Shown: one piece after another, positions 24,259 through 33,952 of the stretch
How the letters are laid out: the number at the start of each line of letters is the position of its first letter
Position numbering within the stretch: position 1 is the stretch's first letter
DNA from: an uncultured Lachnospiraceae bacterium
GTDB taxonomy: Bacteria > Bacillota > Clostridia > Lachnospirales > Lachnospiraceae
Reading direction: 5' to 3'
Assembly (NCBI GenBank): GCA_910588285.1
Contig: CAJUQB010000003.1
Span: 1-64,000, forward strand
Length of the DNA: 64,000 nucleotides
Position numbers and translations under genes: made by a program
Notes under the pieces: generated by a model
Databases searched by the model: none
Seen by the model: the letters and a program-made list of their open reading frames with translations, nothing else
Told to the model about the DNA's origin: nothing

Positions 24259-24408
24259 ATTTTATGATAGAAAATCAAGAGGAGGTTGATTATTTTAACA
24301 AAATTGATGCTTTTTTGGACTGTTTCAAAAAATGCTGCCAGGATATAATAGCCTTGTGATGAAAACAAACTTTCTAATCAAATTTAAGATGCAGAGGAGG
24401 TAATATTT

Positions 24409-25797
24409 ATGAAAAGGGGCTTATGTCTCCTGGTAACAGGCACATTGATGGCAGCGATGGCGGCAGGCTGCGGAGGTACTGACGGTAAAGGCGGGGCAGA
24501 GGATGGCGCCCAGAACAACACGCAGGGCAACGCCCAGGAAAACCAGCAGGAGGAGACCGGCGGGGGAGCCGATGGGGAGTCTGCAGGAAACGGGGAGAAC
24601 CAGACAAAGGAAGTGATTAAGGTTCTGTCCGTGGGCACGGAGGCTGACCAATATACCAAGACCATGCGGGAGCTGGCAGAGGAGTTTTCTCGGAATAATG
24701 AGTATGGGGTAACGGTAGAATTTGAATTGTATGAGAATGAGCAGTATAAGACAAAGCTTGCTACCCTGATGGCATCCAACAATGTCCCGGATATTTTCTT
24801 TACCTGGGAGCTGGGATATCTGGAGCCCTTTGTATCCTCCGGGAAGGTAATGTCCCTTCAGGAGGCTCTGGACGCGGATCCTGCGTGGAGGGACAGCTTC
24901 CTGGAAGGGGTGCTGGATTATTTCACCTATGACGGGGAGACGTATGCGATTCCTTCCCAGATTGCATATGGAACCATGTTTTATAACCAGGCAATTTTTG
25001 AGGAGTACCAGTTGCAGGCGCCGGAAACCTATGAGGAGTTCTGCCATGTGTGCGAGGTGCTGAAGGAGAATGGGGTGGCTCCCATGGCTCTGGCCGGCTC
25101 GGAGGCCTGGATTCCGGCGCAGTTTATCCTGCAGCTGACCCTGGGTACCGGAGGGGCAGAGACCTACAATGCCATCATGAAGGGGGAAGAGGTATGGAAT
25201 AACGAGGCCTACATTCAGGCTGCCGCAGAGGCCCAGAAGATGGTGGAGAAAGGCTGGTTTGCGGACGGGATGCTGGCCATGAGCTACGATGAGGCTATTA
25301 TGAAGCTGGAGAGCGGGGAGGCAGCCATGTACTATATGGCTTCCTGGGATGCTTCCGGGTTCGTGGCAGACAGCTGTCCCATTAAAGATACCATAAGGAC
25401 CTTTAACATGCCTCCGGTGAAGCCGGAACATAAAAATCTGGTGGTAGGCTCTGCGGATACAGCATATGCCCTTGGCAAGGACTGCGCCAATCCCGAGGCA
25501 TGCATTGCCTTCCTGAAATATATCACCTCCAAGGACTGGCAGGAGAGAGACTTGGCGGCAAATGCCAAGATGCCGACGGTAAGTGTTGAGGTAAATGAGC
25601 AGGAGCTGTCTCCTCTTGTGGCCAGCATTACCAACAACTTAAAGGATGCGTCTGTCTACCCCTGGTGGGACAGGGCCTTCGGCACAGGCGAGGGAGAAGC
25701 CTTCAACAATGCCTGCCTGGCTGTCTTCGGCGGGGAGGAGGTGCAGGGCGCCTTTGACGAGCTGCAGCAATTTGCCGAGAGCAATGCAGACAGATAA
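24409..25797 (+). CDS. Carbohydrate ABC importer, substrate-binding lipoprotein
   Basis: A 462-residue family 1 solute-binding protein. The signal peptide ends at the lipobox AAGC (C21), followed by a Gly/Asn/Gln-rich linker to about residue 65, then EVIKVLSVGTEADQ and the two-lobed sugar-binding domain. A TATAAT box at 24344-24349 may belong to its promoter. The downstream permeases, GH43, GH42 and two-component system indicate an oligosaccharide ligand such as a xylose-, arabinose- or galactose-containing glycan. A stem-loop follows the gene and probably reduces expression of the permeases relative to this subunit. Confidence 0.88.
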   Translation: MKRGLCLLVTGTLMAAMAAGCGGTDGKGGAEDGAQNNTQGNAQENQQEETGGGADGESAGNGENQTKEVIKVLSVGTEADQYTKTMRELAEEFSRNNEYGVTVEFELYENEQYKTKLATLMASNNVPDIFFTWELGYLEPFVSSGKVMSLQEALDADPAWRDSFLEGVLDYFTYDGETYAIPSQIAYGTMFYNQAIFEEYQLQAPETYEEFCHVCEVLKENGVAPMALAGSEAWIPAQFILQLTLGTGGAETYNAIMKGEEVWNNEAYIQAAAEAQKMVEKGWFADGMLAMSYDEAIMKLESGEAAMYYMASWDASGFVADSCPIKDTIRTFNMPPVKPEHKNLVVGSADTAYALGKDCANPEACIAFLKYITSKDWQERDLAANAKMPTVSVEVNEQELSPLVASITNNLKDASVYPWWDRAFGTGEGEAFNNACLAVFGGEEVQGAFDELQQFAESNADR

Positions 25798-25808
25798 CAA
25801 TAATGCGT

Positions 25809-25871
25809 AAAACAGGCCGCCGTACCGGTAGAATTGACAAAAGTGGCAATGAGAGGACGGCGGCCTGTTTT
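25809..25871 (+). terminator. Stem-loop between binding protein and permease
   Basis: AAAACAGGCCGCCGT at 25809-25823 pairs perfectly with 25857-25871. The 15-bp stem with a 33-base loop ends in TTTT. Such hairpins after binding-protein genes commonly set a high binding-protein to permease ratio by partial termination or mRNA protection. The reading frame of the permease is open through it, but the true start is at 25896. Confidence 0.7.
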
Positions 25872-25895
25872 GATAGAACAGACAGAGGTGTGGGG

Positions 25896-26777
25896 ATGAA
25901 AAAAATATTGGGAAATAAGAAGGCAATCGCAGTGTTTGTGTTACCGGCGTTTTTACTGTATCTGGTGTTTGTACTGTTTCCAATTGTATATAATATCGTA
26001 ATCAGCTTTTACCGGACAAATTTGATGGAGCCGGGGGAGTTTGTAGGTTTGAAGAACTATGTGAACCTGTTCCAGGACAGCATTTTCCAGAAAGCACTGA
26101 AAAATAACCTGCTGCTGGTGGTGGGCTCTCTGATTGCCCACCTGGGGCTGGCATTGATTTTTGCAACCCTGCTGTTCAAAAAGGTGAAGGGGAATAAATT
26201 TTTCCAGACCATCTTTTTCTTTCCCTGTGTGATCTGCGGGGTGGCGGTAGGCCTGCTGTGGCGTTTTGTCTATCACCAGGAATTCGGCCTGGTAAATCAG
26301 TTTCTGGGGCTGCTGGGCAAGAATGAAGCCATGCGGGCCTGGCTGGGGGATAAGGATACGGCCCTGCTCTGTATCATCATTGTGGTAATGTGGCAGTATG
26401 TGGGGTATCACATGATCATTCAGCTGGCAGCCATGAAAAATATTCCGGAATCCCTGTATGAGGCGGCCCGGATTGACGGGGCGGGAAGCTGGATGCAGTT
26501 TAAGTCTATCACCTTCCCTCTGATTAAGCATATCCTCCGGATTGATGCAGTGCTGATCATTACAGGCTCCCTGAAATACTATGACCTGGTGGCGGTCATG
26601 ACGAACGGCGGTCCCAACCATGCCACGGAGGTGATGTCCACCTACATGTTCTACCAGGGCTTCCGTACACTGAAATATGGGTATTCGGCGGCCATTGGCG
26701 TTGTGCTGCTTCTGCTTTGCGCGCTGTCGGTGGTGATTTCCAACCATGTCCTCAAAACGGAAGCCATTGAATATTAG
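25896..26777 (+). CDS. Carbohydrate ABC importer, permease (MalF/UgpA type)
   Basis: A 293-residue protein with six membrane spans. The EAA loop reads EAARIDGAGSWMQFKSITFP. The start ATG 25896 follows AGAGGTGTGGGG; an upstream start at 25803 would run through the stem-loop. It partners the permease at 28397, although a glycosidase gene is placed between the two. No ATPase is in the cluster, as is common for Firmicutes oligosaccharide importers that share one MsmX-type ATPase. Confidence 0.9.
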   Translation: MKKILGNKKAIAVFVLPAFLLYLVFVLFPIVYNIVISFYRTNLMEPGEFVGLKNYVNLFQDSIFQKALKNNLLLVVGSLIAHLGLALIFATLLFKKVKGNKFFQTIFFFPCVICGVAVGLLWRFVYHQEFGLVNQFLGLLGKNEAMRAWLGDKDTALLCIIIVVMWQYVGYHMIIQLAAMKNIPESLYEAARIDGAGSWMQFKSITFPLIKHILRIDAVLIITGSLKYYDLVAVMTNGGPNHATEVMSTYMFYQGFRTLKYGYSAAIGVVLLLLCALSVVISNHVLKTEAIEY

Positions 26778-26787
26778 GAGGCGGGAA

Positions 26788-28386
26788 ATGGGCAAATTGC
26801 AGATTCAAAATCCAATCCTGTCCGGGTTCCATCCGGATCCCTGCATCCTGCGGGTGGGGGAGGATTATTACATAGCAACCTCAACCTTTGAATGGTTCCC
26901 GGGAGTGAGGATTTTCCATTCCAAAAATCTCAGGGATTGGGAGCTGATTGCAACGCCCCTGGAGGAGGAAGGGGATTTCGATTTGTCGGGAATTCCGGCC
27001 TCAGGCGGGGTGTGGGCCCCGGATCTGTCCTGGCGGGAGGGGAGCTTTTACCTGGTTTACACGGTGACCCGCTCCTATGACGGGATCTTTAAGGACTGCG
27101 CCAACTATCTGGTCACAGCCAGGGACATCCAAGGCCCCTGGAGCAGGCCAAGCCTGCTTCATGGGATAGGCTTTGACCCCTCCCTGTTCCACGATGAGGA
27201 CGGAAGAACCTGGCTGCTGTCCATGCAGCAGGATTTTGGTTATGGAAGGTCAGAATTTGGGGGGATTGTCCTCCAGGAGTATGACAGGGGCAGCCGGCGT
27301 TTGCTGGGAGATCCCAGGCTGATCTTCCCGGGGACGGAGCTTGGCACTACGGAGGGGCCAAGGCTGTACCGGAGGGAGGGATATTACTATCTCCTGACGG
27401 CAGAGGGGGGAACCGAGTATACCCACGCAGTAACGGTGGCCAGAAGCAGAAGGCTGGAGGGACCCTATGAGATACATCCCCACAACCCGATCCTTACCAC
27501 GGTGGATGCGCCCCAGGGGCCTCTGCAGAAATGCGGCCACGGCTGTCTGGTGGAAAGCAGCCGGGGAACGTGGTATATGGCCCATCTGTGCGGCAGGCCG
27601 GTGGGCATGCAGCGTATGTGTATCCTGGGGCGCGAGACAGCCCTTCAGAGGATCTGCTGGGAGGAGGGGTGGCCGTACCTGGCACATGGAACCCATTGGC
27701 CGCTGGAACAGCTTGAGATCGAGACCGAGGGAGAGGGAAGCTATGGAGAGAGGCCGGGGCCTTATGTGTTGCGGGAGGAATTTGACGGCGTTTCCTTCAG
27801 CAGGCACCTGCAGACATTGCGGGTTCCCCTGGGGGAGCGGGCATCCCTGAAGGCGCGGCCGGGCTGGCTGAGGCTGTACGGGGCGGAGTCCCCCCAGTCG
27901 AATTTCTGCCAGTCCCTCCTGGCCCACCGGCAGCAGCATTTTTATTGCCAGGCTACCACAAAGCTGGAATTTGCCGCATCCGATCCCAGACAGATGGCGG
28001 GGCTGATTTATTACTATGATAACTACAGCTATTTTTATCTTTTTGCCACTGTGAACCGGCAGGGGCAGCCGGTCCTGAACCTGCTGTCCCTGGTAATGGG
28101 CCGGGCTACCTGGCCCTTGGGGGACGGAATCCAAAGGGAGCCGGGACAGGCAGTATGGTTAAAGCTTAAGTGCCGGAAGGAGACGGCTCAGTTCCTGTTT
28201 TCCGCGGACGGGGAGAGATATCAGGAAATAGGCCCAAAGGTGGACGCGGTTGTGCTTTCTGACGATTACTTTTATAAATTCGGCCAGTACCGCTTTACCG
28301 GGGCATTTATCGGTATCTGCTGTCAGGATCTGACCGGGCGGAAAAACCACGGGGATTTTGATTTTTTTGAGTACAAGGAAGGGTGA
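26788..28386 (+). CDS. Glycoside hydrolase family 43 (beta-xylosidase / arabinofuranosidase type)
   Basis: A 532-residue enzyme without a signal peptide, so cytoplasmic. Residues 1-310 form the five-bladed propeller: GFHPDPCIL with the catalytic base D17, the GFDPSLFHDEDGR block with the pKa-tuning aspartate, and GTTEGPRLY with the general acid glutamate. A C-terminal beta-sandwich follows, as in the GH43 group that acts on xylo-oligosaccharides. ATG 26788 follows TAGGAGG. Its gene stands between the two permease genes, so imported oligosaccharide is probably its substrate. Confidence 0.88.
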   Translation: MGKLQIQNPILSGFHPDPCILRVGEDYYIATSTFEWFPGVRIFHSKNLRDWELIATPLEEEGDFDLSGIPASGGVWAPDLSWREGSFYLVYTVTRSYDGIFKDCANYLVTARDIQGPWSRPSLLHGIGFDPSLFHDEDGRTWLLSMQQDFGYGRSEFGGIVLQEYDRGSRRLLGDPRLIFPGTELGTTEGPRLYRREGYYYLLTAEGGTEYTHAVTVARSRRLEGPYEIHPHNPILTTVDAPQGPLQKCGHGCLVESSRGTWYMAHLCGRPVGMQRMCILGRETALQRICWEEGWPYLAHGTHWPLEQLEIETEGEGSYGERPGPYVLREEFDGVSFSRHLQTLRVPLGERASLKARPGWLRLYGAESPQSNFCQSLLAHRQQHFYCQATTKLEFAASDPRQMAGLIYYYDNYSYFYLFATVNRQGQPVLNLLSLVMGRATWPLGDGIQREPGQAVWLKLKCRKETAQFLFSADGERYQEIGPKVDAVVLSDDYFYKFGQYRFTGAFIGICCQDLTGRKNHGDFDFFEYKEG

Positions 28387-28396
28387 AGGTGTTATA

Positions 28397-29230
28397 ATGA
28401 AAAAAGGAATGGACACCCTGTTAAGGGTTGTGAAATATGTTGTATTGATTGCATACGCAGTGACTTGCATCTACCCTATGGTATGGCTGCTGCTTTCCTC
28501 ACTGAAAACCAACGAGGAGCTGTTCTCCAATACCTGGGGCCTGCCGGAAAGCTTCCGGATTGGTAATTATGTCAGCGCCATCATACAGGGGCATATCGGC
28601 AGATATTTTATCAATTCAGTGATTATTTCCGTTCTGGCCGTATTTCTATGTGTTGCTCTGGGGAGCATGGTTTCCTATGCCATTGCCCGTATGAAATGGA
28701 AGTGCTCCAAGCTGGTATTGCGGCTGTTTATGCTGGGGATGATGATTCCGATTTATGCAACCATTATTCCTCTTTTTTCCATCTTTAATAAAATGAACCT
28801 GCTCAATACCTACACCTCCGTAATTGTACCCCATGTGGCCTTTGGGTTTCCCATGCTGATTTTTATTCTCACCGGTTTTTTGTCCACCATTCCGGGGGAA
28901 TTGGAGGAGGCTGCGGTTATGGATGGGTGTAATGTGTTTCAGATTTTTGGGAGGATTATTGTGCCCATTACCCGGCCGTCCCTGGTGACGGTGGCGGTCA
29001 TTACCTTTTTGGATGTGTGGAACGACCTGCTGATCCCGCAGATTTTCCTGACAGACACGGCGAAGATGACGTTGCCGGTGGGACTGACAGAGTTTGAGGG
29101 GCTGCGCTCTACGGATTATGTTTCCACCATTGCGGCGGTGGTAATTACAGTGATCCCCAGCATGGTGGTGTATATTTTACTGCATAAAAATATTATGGAG
29201 GGCATGGTCGCAGGGGCAGTGAAGGGCTGA
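28397..29230 (+). CDS. Carbohydrate ABC importer, permease (MalG type)
   Basis: A 277-residue protein with six membrane spans. YPMVWLLLSSLKTNEELFS is the typical N-terminal segment and EEAAVMDGCNVFQIFGRII the EAA loop. The start is 10 bases after the GH43 stop, with GAAGGTG upstream. It is followed by the two-component system that probably controls the cluster. Confidence 0.92.
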   Translation: MKKGMDTLLRVVKYVVLIAYAVTCIYPMVWLLLSSLKTNEELFSNTWGLPESFRIGNYVSAIIQGHIGRYFINSVIISVLAVFLCVALGSMVSYAIARMKWKCSKLVLRLFMLGMMIPIYATIIPLFSIFNKMNLLNTYTSVIVPHVAFGFPMLIFILTGFLSTIPGELEEAAVMDGCNVFQIFGRIIVPITRPSLVTVAVITFLDVWNDLLIPQIFLTDTAKMTLPVGLTEFEGLRSTDYVSTIAAVVITVIPSMVVYILLHKNIMEGMVAGAVKG

Positions 29231-29275
29231 CCGGATCCAGGAAAGTCATATTTTACATACGACAGGGGGAAAAAT

Positions 29276-30121
29276 ATGACCTTATTGATTGCAGATGACG
29301 AAAAATTTGTACGGAATGGGCTTTTGAGCCTGGATTGGGCGTCCGTGGGGATTTCCCGGGTGCTGGAGGCCTCCAACGGGCTGGAGGCGCAAAAGCTTCT
29401 GGAGACGGAGCGCGTGGAGCTGGTGGTCTGCGATATCCGCATGCCCGGGATGACGGGGCTTGAGCTGGCGGAGTATGTGCATCAGAACCGCATGAATACC
29501 AAGTTTATCATTTTGTCCGGTTTCAGCGATTTTTCTTATGCCAAGGAGGCGATCCGCTATCAGGTGCACGATTACCTGCTAAAGCCTGTGGTTCCGGAGG
29601 AGCTTTTGGATACCGCACACAGCGCCATCGAGCACCTGCGCCTGATGGAATATGGGGAAAGGATCATCAGCGAATATGAGGAGAAGGCAGGCAGCTATAC
29701 CATTACCCAGCAGATCATCCACAGCTTTTGCAAGGTAGACCTTCAGGCCTATGAGATGGTGAAATATATTGCGGAGAATTATGAAAAGGATCTTTCCCTG
29801 GGGGTTCTGTCGGAGCAATTCCATCTGTCTGCCGTGTATCTGTCCCGGTATATCAAAAAGGAGACCGGTTACTCCTTTGTGGATCTTTTGACCTGCATCC
29901 GGCTTCTGTACGCCCTGGAGCTTCTGGCAAAAGGGGAGTATCGGATCTCGCTGATCAGCGACCTGACCGGGTTTCGGGATCAGCGGTATTTCAGCCAGCT
30001 GTTTCGGAGGATTCTGGGCTGTAAGCCCAACGAGTACCGGAAAAACAAGCAGCTGCAGAAGCAGTACGGGATCCTAGAGCTCCTGGAGCGGAAGGCGAAG
30101 AAACAGGAGAGCGGGCTATGA
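29276..30121 (+). CDS. YesN-type response regulator (REC plus AraC domain)
   Basis: A 281-residue regulator. The receiver domain has the acidic pair in ADDEK, phospho-acceptor D53 in VVCDIRMPGMTG and K at LLKP. The C-terminal 95 residues form an AraC-type double helix-turn-helix, with YLSRYIKKETGYSF and DQRYFSQLFRRILG. Unlike the 495-residue homologue at 41602 it has almost no linker. It overlaps the kinase gene by 4 bases and likely activates this glycan cluster. Confidence 0.9.
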   Translation: MTLLIADDEKFVRNGLLSLDWASVGISRVLEASNGLEAQKLLETERVELVVCDIRMPGMTGLELAEYVHQNRMNTKFIILSGFSDFSYAKEAIRYQVHDYLLKPVVPEELLDTAHSAIEHLRLMEYGERIISEYEEKAGSYTITQQIIHSFCKVDLQAYEMVKYIAENYEKDLSLGVLSEQFHLSAVYLSRYIKKETGYSFVDLLTCIRLLYALELLAKGEYRISLISDLTGFRDQRYFSQLFRRILGCKPNEYRKNKQLQKQYGILELLERKAKKQESGL

Positions 30122-31842
30122 AGAGGATGCGGATACGGACAAAGCTGGCAGCCAGCTTCTGCCTGCTGGTGGTAGCTTTAAGCGGGATGCTTACGGTGGC
30201 TATGAGTCTTGGCTTTACCAGGATTTATACGGCAAGGGCGGAACGGTATATTGAGGACGTTTCCGGGCGCACGGTAGATAATTTTGAATTCCTGATGGAA
30301 AAGATTGACCGGATCTCCCAGGATATCCTTCGGACTACGGAGATTCAGGAGCAGCTGAAACGGGTGGACAGCGGACAGCTCAGCGACTATGAGATGCAGA
30401 AGGCCAGCCAGGCCCTGCGCACACAGCTGGGGGAGGCCATTCTTTTTGAGGATGAGATCCTGAGCGCTAAGGTGGTGTCCACGGGGGAGAACCAATTCCT
30501 GGTCTCCAAGCAGCTGGGGGAGCATGGGGTGGAGCCATGGACAAAGGAGGAGATTCTTACTGCCAACGGCTCTGCCCTCTGGGGAACCTCCGCGGACGGC
30601 AGCGGCCGGATTGTGTTATCAAGAGCCATTCTTGACCTCCGCTCCATGGAGCCCATCGGGTATATGAATGTGGTATGTCAGCAGGATTGTTTTGAAACCC
30701 TTCTGCAGGAGGTATCCGGCGTGTACAGCAGCCTGGTATTTGTGGTGGACGGGGAGTGGAACCAGATCTGCACCAATGAACCAAAGCTGCGGGAGATAAG
30801 GCTTTCGGAGCTTAAGTGGAGGGATTCCGGCATCGTATCCGGGATCGGTGACATGGAATTCTATTACAGCATGGGAGAGACCATGGAAAACGGCTGGCAG
30901 GTGATCACACTGGTGTCTACCTCCGTGGTGGAGGATGAATTGTCCGCCTTCCGCCTGGTGATGGTGGGAATGATGATTGCCTGCATGATCCTTGGGATTG
31001 GCTGTATCTGCGTGATCACCTGGCAGATGATCCACCCCCTGGATGTGCTGTGCGAGAATATGGAGGCCATCGAGGGGGCAGATTTTTCCAAGCGGATTGC
31101 CATTACCAGCCAGGATGAGATCGGGCGGCTGGGACTTAGCTACAACAAAATGGCTGAGAGCATTGAAACCCTTATCGAGCAGGTCTATCAGATGGAGCTA
31201 TCCCAGAAGCAGGTGGAGATCGAGCTGCTGAAAATGCAGATCAACCCTCATTTTCTGTACAATACCTTGGATATGATCAATTGGATGTCCCGGATGGGGA
31301 GGACGGATGCCATTGTAGAGGTGGCAACCGCATTAGGACAGTTCCTTCGGGCCAATATCAAGCAGGGGGATATGGTTCCGGTGCAGGTAGAGCTTGGCAG
31401 CGTGCGCAATTATCTTGCCATCCAGCGTTACCGTTTTGAGGATAAAATGTCCGTGGTTTATGAAATTGAGGAGGAAACCGACGGATATATGATCCCCAAT
31501 TTCAGCCTGCAGCCCCTGGTGGAAAATGCCATTATCCATGGGCTGGAGCCCAAGATAGGCTTTGGAACCCTTACCATTGTGGGAAGGCTGGAACGTGGCA
31601 GCCTGTATTTTGCGGTTGCAGATGATGGGGTAGGGATGGAGGAGGGGACAATCCAGGAGATTTATGGGGCCTGCCAGGAGAAGGAGGCCAGGGAGCATAT
31701 CGGGATCCAGAATGTATACCGCCGTATGAAGAACTATTATGGGGAGAGAATGAAATTTGTGATCCGTTCCCAGAAAGGAAAGGGAACAAAAATAGAATTG
31801 TGGATTCCGGCAGGGGAAGCCGGCGGGCGGAATGAGTGTTAG
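30118..31842 (+). CDS. YesM-type sensor histidine kinase
   Basis: A 574-residue membrane sensor. An N-terminal span near residues 10-33, an extracellular sensor to about 275, a second span, a HAMP-like segment (NMEAIEGADFSKRI) and a His_kinase domain with H378 in QINPHFLYNTLD. The ATPase has NAIIHG (N box) and DDGVGM (G box). Such kinases sense extracellular sugars or the substrate-loaded binding protein. Its partner is the regulator encoded just upstream. Confidence 0.92.
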   Translation: MKRMRIRTKLAASFCLLVVALSGMLTVAMSLGFTRIYTARAERYIEDVSGRTVDNFEFLMEKIDRISQDILRTTEIQEQLKRVDSGQLSDYEMQKASQALRTQLGEAILFEDEILSAKVVSTGENQFLVSKQLGEHGVEPWTKEEILTANGSALWGTSADGSGRIVLSRAILDLRSMEPIGYMNVVCQQDCFETLLQEVSGVYSSLVFVVDGEWNQICTNEPKLREIRLSELKWRDSGIVSGIGDMEFYYSMGETMENGWQVITLVSTSVVEDELSAFRLVMVGMMIACMILGIGCICVITWQMIHPLDVLCENMEAIEGADFSKRIAITSQDEIGRLGLSYNKMAESIETLIEQVYQMELSQKQVEIELLKMQINPHFLYNTLDMINWMSRMGRTDAIVEVATALGQFLRANIKQGDMVPVQVELGSVRNYLAIQRYRFEDKMSVVYEIEEETDGYMIPNFSLQPLVENAIIHGLEPKIGFGTLTIVGRLERGSLYFAVADDGVGMEEGTIQEIYGACQEKEAREHIGIQNVYRRMKNYYGERMKFVIRSQKGKGTKIELWIPAGEAGGRNEC

Positions 31843-31860
31843 GAAAAGGAGTATGGAGCG

Positions 31861-33918
31861 ATGGGAACAGGAACAAAAATTGCCTTTGGCGTCTGTTATT
31901 ATCCGGAGCATTGGCCCATGGGGCAGTGGCAGGAGGATTTGCAAAGGATGCAGGAAGTGGGAATCGGGACAGTCCGGATTGGGGAGTTTGCCTGGAGCAT
32001 CCTGGAGCCTGTGGAGGGGGGCTATGAGTTTGGATTTTTTGACCAATTTCTCGACCTCTGTGAGAAGCTGGGGATGGAGGTGGTCTTTGGCACACCTACG
32101 GCAACGCCGCCGGCCTGGATGAGCCACCGCTATCCGGAGATCCTCAATACCGACAGGTATGGACACCCTTACGAGCATGGGGGAAGACGCCACTACAATT
32201 ATAACAGCAAACGGTATCAGGACTTTGCAGAGCGGATTGTGGAAGCGCTGGCCCGGCACTTTGGCCGCCGGAAATGCATTACCGCCTGGCAGATTGACAA
32301 TGAAGTGAACTGTGAGCAGGATTATTTTTACAGCGAGGCGGACCAACAGGCATTTCGGGAATTCCTAAAAGAGAAATATGGCTGTCCGGAGGAGTTGAAC
32401 CGGGCCTGGGGGGCTGTGTTCTGGAACCAGACCTACAGCAGCTGGGATCAGATCCGCATTCCCGGGAGGAGCCCGGGCATGACGGAAAATCCCCACCAAA
32501 AGCTGGATTATATCCGGTTTATCTCAGAGAGCGCCAGAAGCTTTGTGAAGCGCCAGAGCCGTATTTTGCGGCGATACATTGACCCTTCGGCAGTGATTAC
32601 AACCAACGGGATTTTTGAACATCTGGACAGCCACAGGATGTGCCGGGAAGCGCTGGATGTGATTTCCTATGATTCCTATCCCAATTTTGCCTTTGAGCTG
32701 GTGGAGGATCCCCCAAGCTGTAAAACCCTCAATGACCGGAAGTGGGGGAATTACCTCTCCCAGGTGCGCTCCGTGCAGCAGCCCTTCTGGGTGATGGAGC
32801 AGCAATCCGGAGGGGGCGGCTGGACGATGGATCTGCTGTGTACCATGCCAAAACCGGGGCAGCTCGGGCTCTGGGTTCTCCAGAGCATTGCCCACGGCGC
32901 GGATTATATCAGCTTCTTCCGCTGGAGGACCTGTCCCTTTGGGACGGAAATGTACTGGCATGGGATCCTGGATTACTGCGGGGAGCCTAACAGGCGGCTT
33001 TTGGAGGTTCAGGAGATAATCCGGCGGGTAAATCAGCTGGAGGGCCTGCCGGGAAGCCGTTATGAGGCGGAGGCAGCAATTCTTCGGGATTATGACAATC
33101 TTTGGGATACCAAGGCAGACAGGCTGCACCAGTTGCTGGAGGAGGAGAGCAGCCGCTGGATGTACACAGCCGCCTCCTGCCTCCACACCCCGGTGGATTA
33201 CGTGTACCTTTCAGAGTCCTCCAGGCTGGAGGAGCTTGTGCCGTACCGGGCGCTGTTTTATCCCCATGCAATGCTTATGGACCGGCGGCGGGCAGACCTG
33301 CTGCGCCGATATGTGGAACAGGGAGGTACGCTGGTGTTGGGAGCCGGAAGCGGACGGAAGGATATGCAGGGGCATTGCGTGACGGAACCCCTCCCCGGGC
33401 TCCTTGGGCCCCTGGTGGGGGCGGTTGTCCAGGAGTATACCCTGGTGGGGAACTGGGAGCAGTCCGGGATGGAATGGGAAGGCCAGGCTCTTTCCGCGCC
33501 AGTCTTCCATGAGGTGTTACAGCTTCGGGATATGGAAGGGGAGCCGGAGAAGGCAAGGGTGGAGGCAGTCTATACCGGCGCACATTATAGGGGAAAGCCG
33601 GGGATGGTGAGCCGCAGCATTGGCAAAGGGCGGGTGTACTATTATGGGGCTGCCTTTGACCTGGAGGGGATGAAGCGGTTCCTGCACCGGCTTGGCCTGG
33701 CAGAGCCCTATCAGGAACTGATAGAGCTGCCCCCGGAGTGCGAGCTGGCGGTGCGGAGCAATGAGAAGGAACAGTTTTTCTTTTTGCTGAATTATACGGA
33801 CAGGGAGCAGGAGGTACGGGTCAAGGAGGAACTCTGGGACGGGGCAGGACCGGTGGCAGGAAGGCTTATCCTGGGTCCTTATCAGGGACTGGTGCTGAGA
33901 CGGGAAAATAGAAGATAG
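31861..33918 (+). CDS. Glycoside hydrolase family 42 beta-galactosidase
   Basis: A 685-residue cytoplasmic enzyme. Residues about 1-385 form the GH42 TIM barrel with the acid/base E148 in DNEVN and nucleophile E313 in VMEQQS; FGVCYYPEHWP is the family N-terminus. A trimerisation domain and a small beta domain follow. It releases galactose or alpha-L-arabinopyranose from oligosaccharides. The gene follows the kinase by 18 bases and shares the operon with GH43. Confidence 0.92.
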   Translation: MGTGTKIAFGVCYYPEHWPMGQWQEDLQRMQEVGIGTVRIGEFAWSILEPVEGGYEFGFFDQFLDLCEKLGMEVVFGTPTATPPAWMSHRYPEILNTDRYGHPYEHGGRRHYNYNSKRYQDFAERIVEALARHFGRRKCITAWQIDNEVNCEQDYFYSEADQQAFREFLKEKYGCPEELNRAWGAVFWNQTYSSWDQIRIPGRSPGMTENPHQKLDYIRFISESARSFVKRQSRILRRYIDPSAVITTNGIFEHLDSHRMCREALDVISYDSYPNFAFELVEDPPSCKTLNDRKWGNYLSQVRSVQQPFWVMEQQSGGGGWTMDLLCTMPKPGQLGLWVLQSIAHGADYISFFRWRTCPFGTEMYWHGILDYCGEPNRRLLEVQEIIRRVNQLEGLPGSRYEAEAAILRDYDNLWDTKADRLHQLLEEESSRWMYTAASCLHTPVDYVYLSESSRLEELVPYRALFYPHAMLMDRRRADLLRRYVEQGGTLVLGAGSGRKDMQGHCVTEPLPGLLGPLVGAVVQEYTLVGNWEQSGMEWEGQALSAPVFHEVLQLRDMEGEPEKARVEAVYTGAHYRGKPGMVSRSIGKGRVYYYGAAFDLEGMKRFLHRLGLAEPYQELIELPPECELAVRSNEKEQFFFLLNYTDREQEVRVKEELWDGAGPVAGRLILGPYQGLVLRRENRR

Positions 33919-33952
33919 CAGAAAATGATTGTGGAAAGGCGGAGATGTTTTC

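Noticed and set aside
24123..24359. A 78-codon frame after frlB
   Set aside because: It begins in frlB out of frame and crosses the strong terminator.
25803..25895. Upstream start for the permease
   Set aside because: The extension runs through the 15-bp stem-loop and has no ribosome site, while ATG 25896 has one.
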